Of a stretch of 64,000 bases of DNA, positions 36,729 through 44,536 are shown in pieces. Each line of letters starts with the position of its first letter. The stretch's first letter is position 1. The translations under genes were made by a program, and so were the position numbers. The notes under the pieces are model-generated. The model had not been told where the DNA came from. It saw nothing but the letters and a program-made list of their open reading frames with translations, and made no database searches. The stretch is from NCBI RefSeq assembly GCF_049985285.1, contig NZ_JBNIEU010000003.1:124001-188000 (forward strand), read 5' to 3'. The stretch is from Aestuariirhabdus sp049985285. GTDB lineage: Bacteria > Pseudomonadota > Gammaproteobacteria > Pseudomonadales > Aestuariirhabdaceae.

Positions 36729-36864
36729 TGGCAGGGATGTTCTGGGTTGAAGGGATCTGTAACAATGGGCTTGACGAGCGACGCTATATTAACTTGTTGA
36801 AAACACAAGAGAAAATTAGCACGCTTTTGATTATTTAAATATTTGAAAGTATGGTTTGTAAAGT

Positions 36865-36880
36865 TGGCACAGCATTCGCT
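36865..36880 (+). promoter_or_regulatory. Sigma-54-type promoter of the OmcE-like cytochrome gene
   Basis: TGGCACA-GCAT-TCGCT against TGGCACG-N4-TTGCT has two mismatches. The essential GG and GC are correctly spaced. The predicted start is near 36891. Confidence 0.7.
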
Positions 36881-36964
36881 TTATAGTTAGCGAAGTCGAG
36901 AGAAATCTCGCGCAGTTATCAGAATCGATACGCCGTGAAAGAATTAGGAATGAGGATACAAGCC

Positions 36965-37777
36965 ATGTTCAAGTCAATTACAAAAAATGTCGGGCTGGCC
37001 GCTCTGGGCGGTGCCCTGTTGGTTGCCAGCGCCGCAAGTTTTGCTGGTATTTCAACCACCAAGCACAACCTGGGTAGCAACGGTACCGGAGACAACTCGT
37101 ACTCTGGTACTGGAGAGATCTGCGTGTTCTGTCACACACCTCACGGTGCTGACACTGGCGCTCCGGTTCCACTGTGGAACCGTAACCTGCCCACAGGTAC
37201 TACCTACACTACCTACGATTCACTGGGAACCAGCTCTCTGGACGGTACCATTATCTCCGTAGGTTCTGTCTCTTTGGCCTGTCTCTCCTGTCACGATGGT
37301 GGTCAGGCTATGGACTCCATCATCAACGCACCCGGCTCCGGTTTGGCGGGTGATAATACTTGGCAGGCTGGTACCTGGACCGGTAACGACCGTCCACAGG
37401 GCATCGCTAACATCGGAACCGATCTGCGGGATGACCATCCGATCGGTATCCAGTACGGCGGTGGTGGTGTAGTACAAAGCACGTGTACCAACGACGGCGC
37501 TAACTGTACTGCAACTCTGGGTGATGCGGACTTTTTCCAGCCCCGTATGCGTGTAATCAACACCCAGCCTATCTGGTGGGTAAGCACCGACGGCAACAAC
37601 GCGACGCGTGAAAAGACCGATATCCAGCTTTATACTCGTAGCGATGCGGCTGCTGCCAACGAAAACGAGCCCTTCGTAGAGTGTGCCAGCTGCCACGATC
37701 CGCACACCGATAACACCACTTTCTTGCGGGTAGTGAATACCGACAGTGCTGTATGCCTGGCATGTCATGACAAGTAA
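36965..37777 (+). CDS. OmcE-like tetrahaem cytochrome c, candidate nanowire subunit
   Basis: A 270-residue exported protein, start ATG 36965 (GAGGA eight bases upstream), signal peptide cut near ASFA-GI. Four CxxCH motifs occur: CVFCH, CLSCH, CASCH and CLACH. The mature start ISTTKHNLGSN, then ICVFCHTPHGA, PLWNRN, CLSCHDGG, DDHPIGI, CASCHDPH and a final VCLACHDK follow the layout I know from Geobacter OmcE/OmcS-type filament cytochromes, which stack haems end to end and take a His from the next subunit. It is followed by a strong terminator, a foldase gene and a barrel gene. Filament formation is inference. Confidence 0.82.
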   Translation: MFKSITKNVGLAALGGALLVASAASFAGISTTKHNLGSNGTGDNSYSGTGEICVFCHTPHGADTGAPVPLWNRNLPTGTTYTTYDSLGTSSLDGTIISVGSVSLACLSCHDGGQAMDSIINAPGSGLAGDNTWQAGTWTGNDRPQGIANIGTDLRDDHPIGIQYGGGGVVQSTCTNDGANCTATLGDADFFQPRMRVINTQPIWWVSTDGNNATREKTDIQLYTRSDAAAANENEPFVECASCHDPHTDNTTFLRVVNTDSAVCLACHDK

Positions 37778-37792
37778 GTAGTTGTGAGTTAA

Positions 37793-37819
37793 CAAAAACC
37801 GGCCTCGGCCGGTTTTTGT
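37793..37819 (+). terminator. Rho-independent terminator
   Basis: ACAAAAACCGGCC-TC-GGCCGGTTTTTGT directly follows the OmcE-like gene. It separates the transcript of the tetrahaem subunit from the foldase and barrel genes, which would give a high subunit dose. Confidence 0.93.
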
Positions 37820-37834
37820 CTTTAGCTTCACCGA

Positions 37835-37863
37835 AAAGCCGAATTGCAGTAGAGTTCGGCTTT
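37835..37863. repeat. Second hairpin after the terminator
   Basis: AAAGCCGAA, an 11-base loop, then TTCGGCTTT. No T-run follows. It could be an operator, a processing site or part of the leader of the foldase gene. Confidence 0.55.
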
Positions 37864-37899
37864 GAGTGCAAACCGTGATCCTGATGTGGGAGGTTGAGA

Positions 37900-38943
37900 G
37901 TGCGTCGAATGGGGATGTTGCGTTCGTTGGGTAGGTGGGTTGCTGCTGCGTTGGCGCTGAGTGCCGGTTCGCTGCACGCACAGGAGTGTGTGTCGGTGGA
38001 TGCGGACAGTGTATCCCCTGAGGTCTCCAGCATGGCCGTGGTTGACGGTATGCGTATCGGTGATACCGAGTTTCAGGCTTCGGTTCAAATTATGGCGCGG
38101 GAGCGGTTCTATCACTTCAATATGCCCGAAGGTGAGGCGGCTCAGTTTCAGCGGGAGGTGATTCAGACCCTGATCGATGCTCGGCTTCTCGCCAAAGAGG
38201 CGCAGCGGCGCGGTATGGCGGCAGACCTGGCGTCAGTGGATGCTCAGTTGGAGCAGATGGATGCGGCCAATAGTGAAAACCCCTCCTGGGCAGAGCAGCG
38301 TGACCAGGTGCTGGCGTTTCATCTTTGTCGAGCTGAGCGTCAGCAGTTACTGGAGCAGTTGAAGGCCGATGTTGAAGGGTCAATTGAGCTGTCCCGGGAT
38401 CAAGTAGAAAACTACTACCTATCCCACCCTGACAAATTTACCTCGCCACCCCAGTTTAAGGTTCAGGTTATCGTTATCGGGGTGAATCCCTCAATGCCGA
38501 GTGCCACCTGGAAAGAAGCGGAGGAGCAGGCGCAAACGCTTTATATTGCTCTATCGGATGGTGCGGACTTCGCGGAGCTGGCCTCCGAGTTTTCTACCGA
38601 CGCCTCTGCGTCCAGTGGTGGTGAGATGGGCTACATCCATCAGGGGATGCTCGGTTCGGAGGTAGAGGCTCTGCTGGCGGAGCTCGCGGTTGGCGAGATG
38701 GCAAAGCCGATGCGGGTTCTGGAGGGGTGGATGATTATACGTCTGGACGACCGCCTTGAGGCAGAGTTGAACCCGCTGGATAAGGTGTTTGAACGTGCAT
38801 CGGCGTTAGCCAGTCGAGATGCGCTGGAGGTCGCCTGGGAGCAGCTGGCCGAGACGCTTCGTGCCGGGGTTAAGATTGAGATAGAGGAACAGCGGATGTT
38901 GCCGTTGCCCGTGGAAGCGGATATTGACGCTTCGCAAGGATGA
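37900..38943 (+). CDS. Parvulin-type peptidyl-prolyl isomerase
   Basis: A 347-residue exported protein from GTG 37900 (GGAGG six bases upstream), signal peptide to about residue 28 (SLHAQ). A SurA/PpiD-like helical N-region (about 55-165) contains RFYHFNMPEGE and TLIDARLLAKEA. The rotamase domain (about 170-275) has FKVQVIVIGVNPS, ADFAELASEFSTDASASSGGEMGYI and GWMIIRLDDR. It likely folds exported cytochromes or the barrel protein encoded next. A foldase gene beside an OmcE/OmcS-type gene is a known arrangement in Geobacter. Confidence 0.88.
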   Translation: MRRMGMLRSLGRWVAAALALSAGSLHAQECVSVDADSVSPEVSSMAVVDGMRIGDTEFQASVQIMARERFYHFNMPEGEAAQFQREVIQTLIDARLLAKEAQRRGMAADLASVDAQLEQMDAANSENPSWAEQRDQVLAFHLCRAERQQLLEQLKADVEGSIELSRDQVENYYLSHPDKFTSPPQFKVQVIVIGVNPSMPSATWKEAEEQAQTLYIALSDGADFAELASEFSTDASASSGGEMGYIHQGMLGSEVEALLAELAVGEMAKPMRVLEGWMIIRLDDRLEAELNPLDKVFERASALASRDALEVAWEQLAETLRAGVKIEIEEQRMLPLPVEADIDASQG

Positions 38944-39061
38944 TCTGTAGGGGCTCCGCGCGGGGAGTCTTTTGCGATGTTGCTGGAGAGTCAGGGATGG
39001 TCTTGGTTGGGTGTGTGTCCGTCTTCGGGCTTGTGGATTAATGGTGTTGATAAGGGTGCTG

Positions 39062-40882
39062 ATGTTGATAAACGCCTGTCAACGCCTCCTTGTATTGGGG
39101 GCGCTGCTGTTGCTCGCTACTCAGGTGCATGCCGCAGCGATTATTATGACCCAGCCCAGATTCGGCCTTGGAGGCTCGATCGGGCTAAGTTATGACGAGA
39201 CTCATAATCTCCCGGACGATGGTGATAGCTCTAGCATCAAGCGGGGGTCTACCGATCTGCAGTTGCGGGGAAGGGGGCAGAGTACCGGCTATATCTGGAA
39301 ACCCTGGTACTCCAGTTTGGTGCTGAACGGCGATCTAACCCTGAATTTTCGCCAGTACACTGGAGATTATGACTCTACAAATACCAGCTTCACGGGTCAG
39401 GGGCAGAGTCTTTTTACGCTCTACCCGAGTAGCCGATTCCCTTTTAGCGCTGACTTGAAAGTAGGCGGCTCTGAACTTCAGCGCAGTAATAGTGAAAACG
39501 ATCAGTTGCGGTCGATCAGCCTGGAGTTGATCCAACGCTACCGCCCTCTAAATTCACCCGATGATTATAATGGCGGCTTATTCGTTCAGCGCCTCGATAC
39601 CGACCTGAGTGGAAGTCAGGACCTATATCGTATGGAGCTGGGGGCGAATAACGATTGGCGCAGCCACAGCCTGCAGTCGGAATACTATTTTGAGCGGCAG
39701 GAGAATAGCGATGATATCGGCATCGATAACAATAACGTTCCCGAAACCGAAGATACCAGTCGCTTCTATAGCCGGCACCGCTTCAGTCCTGATGCCGAAT
39801 TCTCCGCTGATAGTTTTGTCTCGCTGTTTGACACCGATGAAACCTACCGTAATCGTAAGATCGAGGATCAAAATTGGCAGTTGAATTCAAACCTGGTGTG
39901 GCAACCGATCCGCTATAGGCGTTTGCGGGTGACCGGGTTTGGGCGGGCCTCCACCCGCAGTCAGGAGCGTACGGGCGATGGCGGTTTCGATCGCGATACC
40001 CTGGATGTTGGTAGTACCCTGAATTACGACATCACTCCCGCGCTTCGGGCTGATGGAGGCGTGGTATTTGGGGGGGAGCGGCAAGAGGGAGATACCAGCA
40101 GTACTCACGCCGAAAGGGCGGGGTTATCCTATCGGCCGGCAACAGTTTTGTGGCGAACTTATCAGTATGATTACTATGCACGAGGCTCGGTGAGTAACAA
40201 TAAAGATGTTAGCGAAACCTACCAGCAGGCGAATGGAGGGATCGGGCACTCGCTGAGTCGAGAGTTTGATTTTAGCTATGCCCGCGACACCAAGATGCAG
40301 GTGTGGCAGCAGTATCTGAATGATTACACAAACGACTCTTCTACCGACAGTCGTTCCAGTATTTTGCACCGGATGTCCCTTACATTTCGCCAGGTTGAGC
40401 CTGGGGTGTCGAGTTTCTTGCGGCTGACTCTCGAGGATGATCGCGGCCTTAAAGGGGGGGATACTGACCTCAAGTATTCGCAGAGTTTCTATGCGCAGAT
40501 TAATCGAACTCGCACCCTGACCCGTTACCGCAACTGGTATGCAGACCTTACCCTTGAGGTGCGTGATGAGGAGGAGCATGGAGGGTTGGAGCGCACCGAC
40601 TACTTTGCAACAGGGTCCGCCGGCTATAGCGATAACCGGGCGTTCAATATTCGGGGCCTGCGTTTTACCTCCACGCTGCGCTTGAATCGAAGTGATACCC
40701 TCAGCTCGAATAGCAATACCCGATTCGAAGATGATTTAGATTACGAGGCGCTCTGGGAAAATCTATTGCTATGGCGGGTTGGGCGTCTGGAGCTGGAGGC
40801 TGAAACGGAGGTTCGGCGTGTTAGTGGCGGAACCAATTACTCTTTTGGGGTAAGCGCCCGCCGCTACTTCGGCGATTTCTAA
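39062..40882 (+). CDS. Outer-membrane beta-barrel protein, candidate porin of a cytochrome conduit
   Basis: A 606-residue protein from ATG 39062 (AAGG upstream; earlier in-frame starts exist). The signal peptide is LINACQRLLVLGALLLLATQVHA. The mature part has many amphipathic beta strands of alternating polar and aromatic residues with short turns, and ends in RRYFGDF, a C-terminal Phe as in BAM substrates. It is large enough for a barrel of 20 or more strands. No TonB box or plug domain is seen. In context it may be the MtrB/PioB-like sleeve or secretion pore for the cytochrome, but no MtrB signature (N-terminal CxxC) is visible. Confidence 0.78.
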   Translation: MLINACQRLLVLGALLLLATQVHAAAIIMTQPRFGLGGSIGLSYDETHNLPDDGDSSSIKRGSTDLQLRGRGQSTGYIWKPWYSSLVLNGDLTLNFRQYTGDYDSTNTSFTGQGQSLFTLYPSSRFPFSADLKVGGSELQRSNSENDQLRSISLELIQRYRPLNSPDDYNGGLFVQRLDTDLSGSQDLYRMELGANNDWRSHSLQSEYYFERQENSDDIGIDNNNVPETEDTSRFYSRHRFSPDAEFSADSFVSLFDTDETYRNRKIEDQNWQLNSNLVWQPIRYRRLRVTGFGRASTRSQERTGDGGFDRDTLDVGSTLNYDITPALRADGGVVFGGERQEGDTSSTHAERAGLSYRPATVLWRTYQYDYYARGSVSNNKDVSETYQQANGGIGHSLSREFDFSYARDTKMQVWQQYLNDYTNDSSTDSRSSILHRMSLTFRQVEPGVSSFLRLTLEDDRGLKGGDTDLKYSQSFYAQINRTRTLTRYRNWYADLTLEVRDEEEHGGLERTDYFATGSAGYSDNRAFNIRGLRFTSTLRLNRSDTLSSNSNTRFEDDLDYEALWENLLLWRVGRLELEAETEVRRVSGGTNYSFGVSARRYFGDF

Positions 40883-41207
40883 TTCCCCGATTCCGTTCTC
40901 TGGGGATGTTTCCCGATTTTGGGAGCCGCGATAATCTCCCTCACCCCATCTGAACCCTTCGACTAAAGTACCCAACCGGCTGCAACCCATTGTCACCCCT
41001 CTATTTTGTGACGGGGTGGTCGTCGATACCCTGGTCAGTAGTGTGAACTGGCACTCATATTGCTTTGTGAGTCTTTCGCAGGAGTACGCCCGCGGTTTGG
41101 GGTCGAAGGGAAGCGTTTTTCTTTTCTATACGAGGTATACGCCATCACAGGAGTTGTGACGGTGTAAAGAACAGGAGCCGGCCTTATAGGCCCAGAGAAT
41201 TTTGACC
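40883..41207. other. Intergenic region before the triheme operon, 325 bp
   Basis: No gene is seen here. A TCCCC-N13-GGGGA repeat just after the barrel stop may act as a weak stop. A nested repeat follows at 41000-41024 (GTCAC-N11-GTGAC, CACCCC/GGGGTG). A sigma-54-type promoter lies at 41049-41064. The leader is about 130 bases. Confidence 0.6.
41049..41064 (+). promoter_or_regulatory. Sigma-54-type promoter of the triheme operon
   Basis: TGGCACT-CATA-TTGCT matches TGGCACG-N4-TTGCT at all but one base. It is the best match in the window. The predicted start is near 41075. Confidence 0.8.
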
Positions 41208-41633
41208 ATGACGATGACACGTAAGAACGCCTTGGGTTTTTTCCGACGTTTGTTACTGGTGCTAATGACAGCAACAGTGATGGGCGGCTGGGTAGCTCCC
41301 GCCAACGCTGAGTACGCCGATATTGTAATCAACAACTATTCCGATGATGCGGGTATGCGCCCGGCTATCTTTCCCCATTGGTTTCACCGCATTCGTTTTC
41401 GCTGCAAGGTATGCCACGCAGACCTTGGCTTTAAGTTTCAGGCCGGTGGCAACGACATCAATATGCTGAAAATCATTGATGGCCAGTTCTGCGGCGCTTG
41501 CCATAACGGCGAGATCGCATGGTCCGTAGAAAACTGCAATCTGTGTCACTCCGGAAAGCCGGGGACTCCGACCCAGGTTCACCAGAGTACCGTGCAGCAG
41601 TTGGTTGCGCCCAAGAAAAAAGCGGCCGAGTAA
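41208..41633 (+). CDS. c7-type triheme cytochrome, EYAD type
   Basis: A 141-residue exported protein (ATG 41208; 41214 is also possible). The signal peptide ends near ANA-EYAD. Three haem motifs occur: CKVCH, CGACH and CNLCH. FPHWFHRIRFRC before the first motif supplies likely distal His ligands. It is a close paralogue of the protein at 58142: both start EYAD and share GMRPxIxPHWFHRIRF and IIDGxFCGxCHNGxIAWSxExC. It is likely a periplasmic electron carrier delivering electrons outward. Confidence 0.9.
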   Translation: MTMTRKNALGFFRRLLLVLMTATVMGGWVAPANAEYADIVINNYSDDAGMRPAIFPHWFHRIRFRCKVCHADLGFKFQAGGNDINMLKIIDGQFCGACHNGEIAWSVENCNLCHSGKPGTPTQVHQSTVQQLVAPKKKAAE

Positions 41634-41647
41634 CAGGGGTAGTAGAC

Positions 41648-42607
41648 GTGAAAAAATTTAATATTCAGCTGGGTAAATCCCTGCTTATGGTCCCTGCCCT
41701 GGCTTTTGCTTTGATGGGTACGGTGCAAGCGGCGGACACCGCCAAAGGTAAAAAGATCGTTGACGCCAACTGTGCCGGTTGTCACAGCGTGGGTGTGATG
41801 GGTGCTCCCAAAATTGGCGATAACGCCGATTGGAATAAACGCTTACAGCAGGGCTATGGCATTTTGGTCGACCACGCGGTTAACGGTAAAGGCAATATGC
41901 CGGCCAAGGGTGGTAACCCGGCGCTGAGCGCAGGTGACATCGAAGACGCGGTTGCCTATTTTCTGGAAGCCGCCAAGGTGAAGGTGAGCGGAAAGCAGGC
42001 CACCAAACCAACGGTTGCCAAGGCTGCCGAGGCCAAGCCTAAAAAAGAGGTAAAAGCGGCACCTAAGGCCGATCCTAAAGTAGCCGCTGCTGGGAAAACG
42101 GCTCCTGCCAAGAAGAAAACACTGAAGTCGAACAGTTTTAACCGTCTGATGAAATCTCGCGCCGATTGGAACCCACCACCGGCCGAAGATGGCATTCACG
42201 ATCCGGAAAACGAGGACAGCTATGCCCTGCAGCCGCCTAAAGAGGCTTTTGAAGGGCTGCCTTCCAACGCCTTCGGTAATCATATTGACTGGGTGAAGGC
42301 GCTCGAACAGGGCGATATCAATCCACGTTTTGATCGTATGGACCCTGATAAAAAGCCTTTCGTAATGGACCTCAATATTGTCCGAGAGGTAAAGGGCTCC
42401 ATGCCTAATGTGGTTTATCCTCACAAGCAGCACACAGAGTGGCTAGACTGCTCCAACTGTCACCCCGCTATCTTTATTCCCAAGAAGGGCGCCAACCAGA
42501 TCAGCATGGCGTCTATCTTGTTGGGCGAAAAGTGCGGTGTTTGCCACGGTAAGGTCGCCTTCCCGGTGTCCGAGTGCCGTCGCTGTCACTCCCAGAAGAA
42601 GAAGTAA
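41648..42607 (+). CDS. Cytochrome c5-like domain fused to c7-type triheme domain
   Basis: A 319-residue exported protein from GTG 41648 (AGGGG upstream). The signal peptide ends near VQA-AD. There are four haems. An N-terminal monohaem domain (CAGCH, Met in KGNMPAKGG) lacks the c5 disulphide. Then comes a Lys/Ala/Pro-rich linker (about residues 112-165), then AEDGIHDPENED, then a triheme domain with YPHKQH, CSNCH, CGVCHGKVAF and CRRCH. The linker should let the two parts swing, as in tethered electron shuttles. The paralogue at 58528 has the triheme part without the c5 part. Confidence 0.88.
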   Translation: MKKFNIQLGKSLLMVPALAFALMGTVQAADTAKGKKIVDANCAGCHSVGVMGAPKIGDNADWNKRLQQGYGILVDHAVNGKGNMPAKGGNPALSAGDIEDAVAYFLEAAKVKVSGKQATKPTVAKAAEAKPKKEVKAAPKADPKVAAAGKTAPAKKKTLKSNSFNRLMKSRADWNPPPAEDGIHDPENEDSYALQPPKEAFEGLPSNAFGNHIDWVKALEQGDINPRFDRMDPDKKPFVMDLNIVREVKGSMPNVVYPHKQHTEWLDCSNCHPAIFIPKKGANQISMASILLGEKCGVCHGKVAFPVSECRRCHSQKKK

Positions 42608-42613
42608 TTGAAA

Positions 42614-43474
42614 ATGTTTGCCGGCCCTATCACTCTACGTTGGTTGTTACTCCCGCTATTAGCGGGAGCGCTGATGGTCAGTGCTGTTCATATTGCGGCC
42701 ACAGATAATGATGAAGCCGCTGCCCGACAGAAGCTGCAATTGGTGCAGAATATGATGCAGGGCAGTGAAAAGATTCAGGCGATTGAAGAGAGTGAGAATG
42801 GCGGGGCTAAATCATTGTTGTCGATGGCTCGGCAGACGATGCACGCCGCCCAGATCCAGTTGGAGCTGGGCGCCTACAAGCCTGCGGCGCAATTGGCCGA
42901 TGAAACCCTGAGGCTGCTGTCCGGCGCAACCGGACGTATCACTGCAAAGCCCCAGCAGGTAAGCAGTGGCGAGTACCTCTCGCTACGTGAAAGCATCCTG
43001 GCGTTTTTGGGCTCGTTGGAAAACCAGCCCCTGACGCCGATGGTGCAGCAGCATCTGCAGCAGGTTCAGGATCGGCTCGATTTAGCCCAGCAGCAGCGGG
43101 CCGCGGGTGAAAGTGTTCAGGCTCAGGAAACCCTGCAGGGCGCCTATACGTCGTTGGTTAACTTCATCTCCGAGATTAAAGACAAGCAGACCGTGGTACA
43201 CAGTCTAAATTTCGATACGCCGAAAGATGAATACGAGTATGAGCTTCGCCGTTTGAAAAGTTACCAGGCGCTGTTACAGATGACGCGCTCTAGCGGAAAA
43301 AGCACCTCTAGCGACGGGAAAATTTCTGAGTACCTGAAACTGGCAGAGCAGCAAAGAGAGCAGGCTCAGAACTTTGCAAACAAGGGCCAAATGGAACAGG
43401 CCATCAACAGTCTGGAAGGGGCCGCGAAAGAGATGTCGCGAGCGCTGCGTACGGCTGGCGTTATGGTGCCTTAA
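42614..43474 (+). CDS. Exported helical protein of unknown function (paralogue 1)
   Basis: A 286-residue protein from ATG 42614 (TTG 42608 also possible). The N-terminal hydrophobic segment is a signal. The mature part is almost wholly helical with many Gln, Glu and Ala. The block VHSLNFDTPKDEYEYELRRLKSYQALL (about residues 198-224) and the ending AINSLEGAAKEMSRALRTAGVMVP recur in the next gene. I recognise no family. Position at the end of a triheme operon suggests a scaffold or accessory role. Confidence 0.65.
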   Translation: MFAGPITLRWLLLPLLAGALMVSAVHIAATDNDEAAARQKLQLVQNMMQGSEKIQAIEESENGGAKSLLSMARQTMHAAQIQLELGAYKPAAQLADETLRLLSGATGRITAKPQQVSSGEYLSLRESILAFLGSLENQPLTPMVQQHLQQVQDRLDLAQQQRAAGESVQAQETLQGAYTSLVNFISEIKDKQTVVHSLNFDTPKDEYEYELRRLKSYQALLQMTRSSGKSTSSDGKISEYLKLAEQQREQAQNFANKGQMEQAINSLEGAAKEMSRALRTAGVMVP

Positions 43475-43505
43475 ACATTCGACCTTTGAATATTCGAGAT
43501 AACTG

Positions 43506-44393
43506 ATGAACAAGCAAACAACATGTAGATCGTTGATTCAATCGTTGACCCTGATGGCGACGCTGTTTTTCGTCACCATGGGCTCTAATGTGGCGGCCCA
43601 GTCATTGATGGTGGCGCAGGCCGGTAGTGATCCCCGCATGGGCTTTGCCAGTAACCTGATCTATCGTTCTACAGCGGCGCAGCAGATCGAAGCCAGCAAT
43701 GACCCTGAGGCGTCCGAATTACACCAGCAGGCGAAGAGCCTCTACGAAAAGGCGAAAGAGCTTCAAGGTGACGACTCCAAGAAGGCGCTGGATGAAGCCT
43801 TGCGGGTGATGTTTCAGGCGGTAAAGTCTGCAGAGCCGGCTGAAGTTCGTGACGCCAAGGCCAAAGCCGATTATGAAAAAAAGCGTGAAAGTGTGCAGGC
43901 GTTGTTGAAGGCGTTCGATACCGTGGCCACCGAAAAAGGGGCTAAAGAGATCGCCGTCCAGACCCACAATGAAGTCGACAAACTAATCGTTAGCGCCCAG
44001 CAGTTATTTGATCGGGGCCTCTTTACCCAGGGCAAAGGTGTGCTCGAGGGCGCTCTCAACACCATCAAAACCAATATCGAAGGCCTGCGCGGCGGCGATA
44101 CTTTGGTGCGTAGCCTGAATTTCGCGACCAAAGAGGAGGAGTATCATTACGAGGTTGATCGCAATGATACTCACCAGATGCTGGTCAACGTTTTGCTGAA
44201 GGAGAAGCGCGAAAAATCTCCTCGAGTGGCCCAGGCCGTAGATGCCGCTATGGAAATTGCAATGGGGTTTCGGAAACAGGCTGAATCCTTGGCCTCCGAT
44301 GGCGATTACGCGGAAGCGATCGAACAGCTTGACCTCTCCACCAAAGAGCTGGTGAAAGCGATTCGCCGTGGTGGGGTCTATATTCCCGGATAA
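43506..44393 (+). CDS. Exported helical protein of unknown function (paralogue 2)
   Basis: A 295-residue protein with a signal peptide to about residue 33 (SNVAAQS). It is helical and rich in Ala, Glu and Lys. It shares VRSLNFATKEEEYHYEVDRNDTHQML and the C-terminal AIEQLDLSTKELVKAIRRGGVYIPG with the upstream protein, so the two are a tandem duplication. TPR-like spacing is hinted (AKSLYEKAKELQGDDSKKALDEALRVMFQAVKSA) but not convincing. Confidence 0.65.
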   Translation: MNKQTTCRSLIQSLTLMATLFFVTMGSNVAAQSLMVAQAGSDPRMGFASNLIYRSTAAQQIEASNDPEASELHQQAKSLYEKAKELQGDDSKKALDEALRVMFQAVKSAEPAEVRDAKAKADYEKKRESVQALLKAFDTVATEKGAKEIAVQTHNEVDKLIVSAQQLFDRGLFTQGKGVLEGALNTIKTNIEGLRGGDTLVRSLNFATKEEEYHYEVDRNDTHQMLVNVLLKEKREKSPRVAQAVDAAMEIAMGFRKQAESLASDGDYAEAIEQLDLSTKELVKAIRRGGVYIPG

Positions 44394-44536
44394 TCGTCGC
44401 TCCCAGGCACCCAGCGCGAAAATCTGTTGCCCTCTGTCAAAAACACTCTGGCAGGGGGCGGGTCAGGATTGACCTCGTACGGCTCCCTGTTTTTTAATGC
44501 AACTCCACTTATGGAAAGAGATCAGGAGAGCCCCCG

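Larger units (their letters stand above)
36513..36964. other. Regulatory region upstream of the OmcE-like gene, 452 bp
   Basis: No gene is seen here. It holds a 27-base inverted repeat (36702-36728), a sigma-54-type promoter (36865-36880) and a predicted 5' leader of about 74 bases. An AT-rich tract lies just before the promoter (36800-36850), which might help DNA bending. Confidence 0.7.

Noticed and set aside
36726..36741. TTGGCAGGGATGTTCT as a second sigma-54 promoter of the filament gene
   Set aside because: It lacks GC at -12 and is far from the gene. The element at 36865 fits better.
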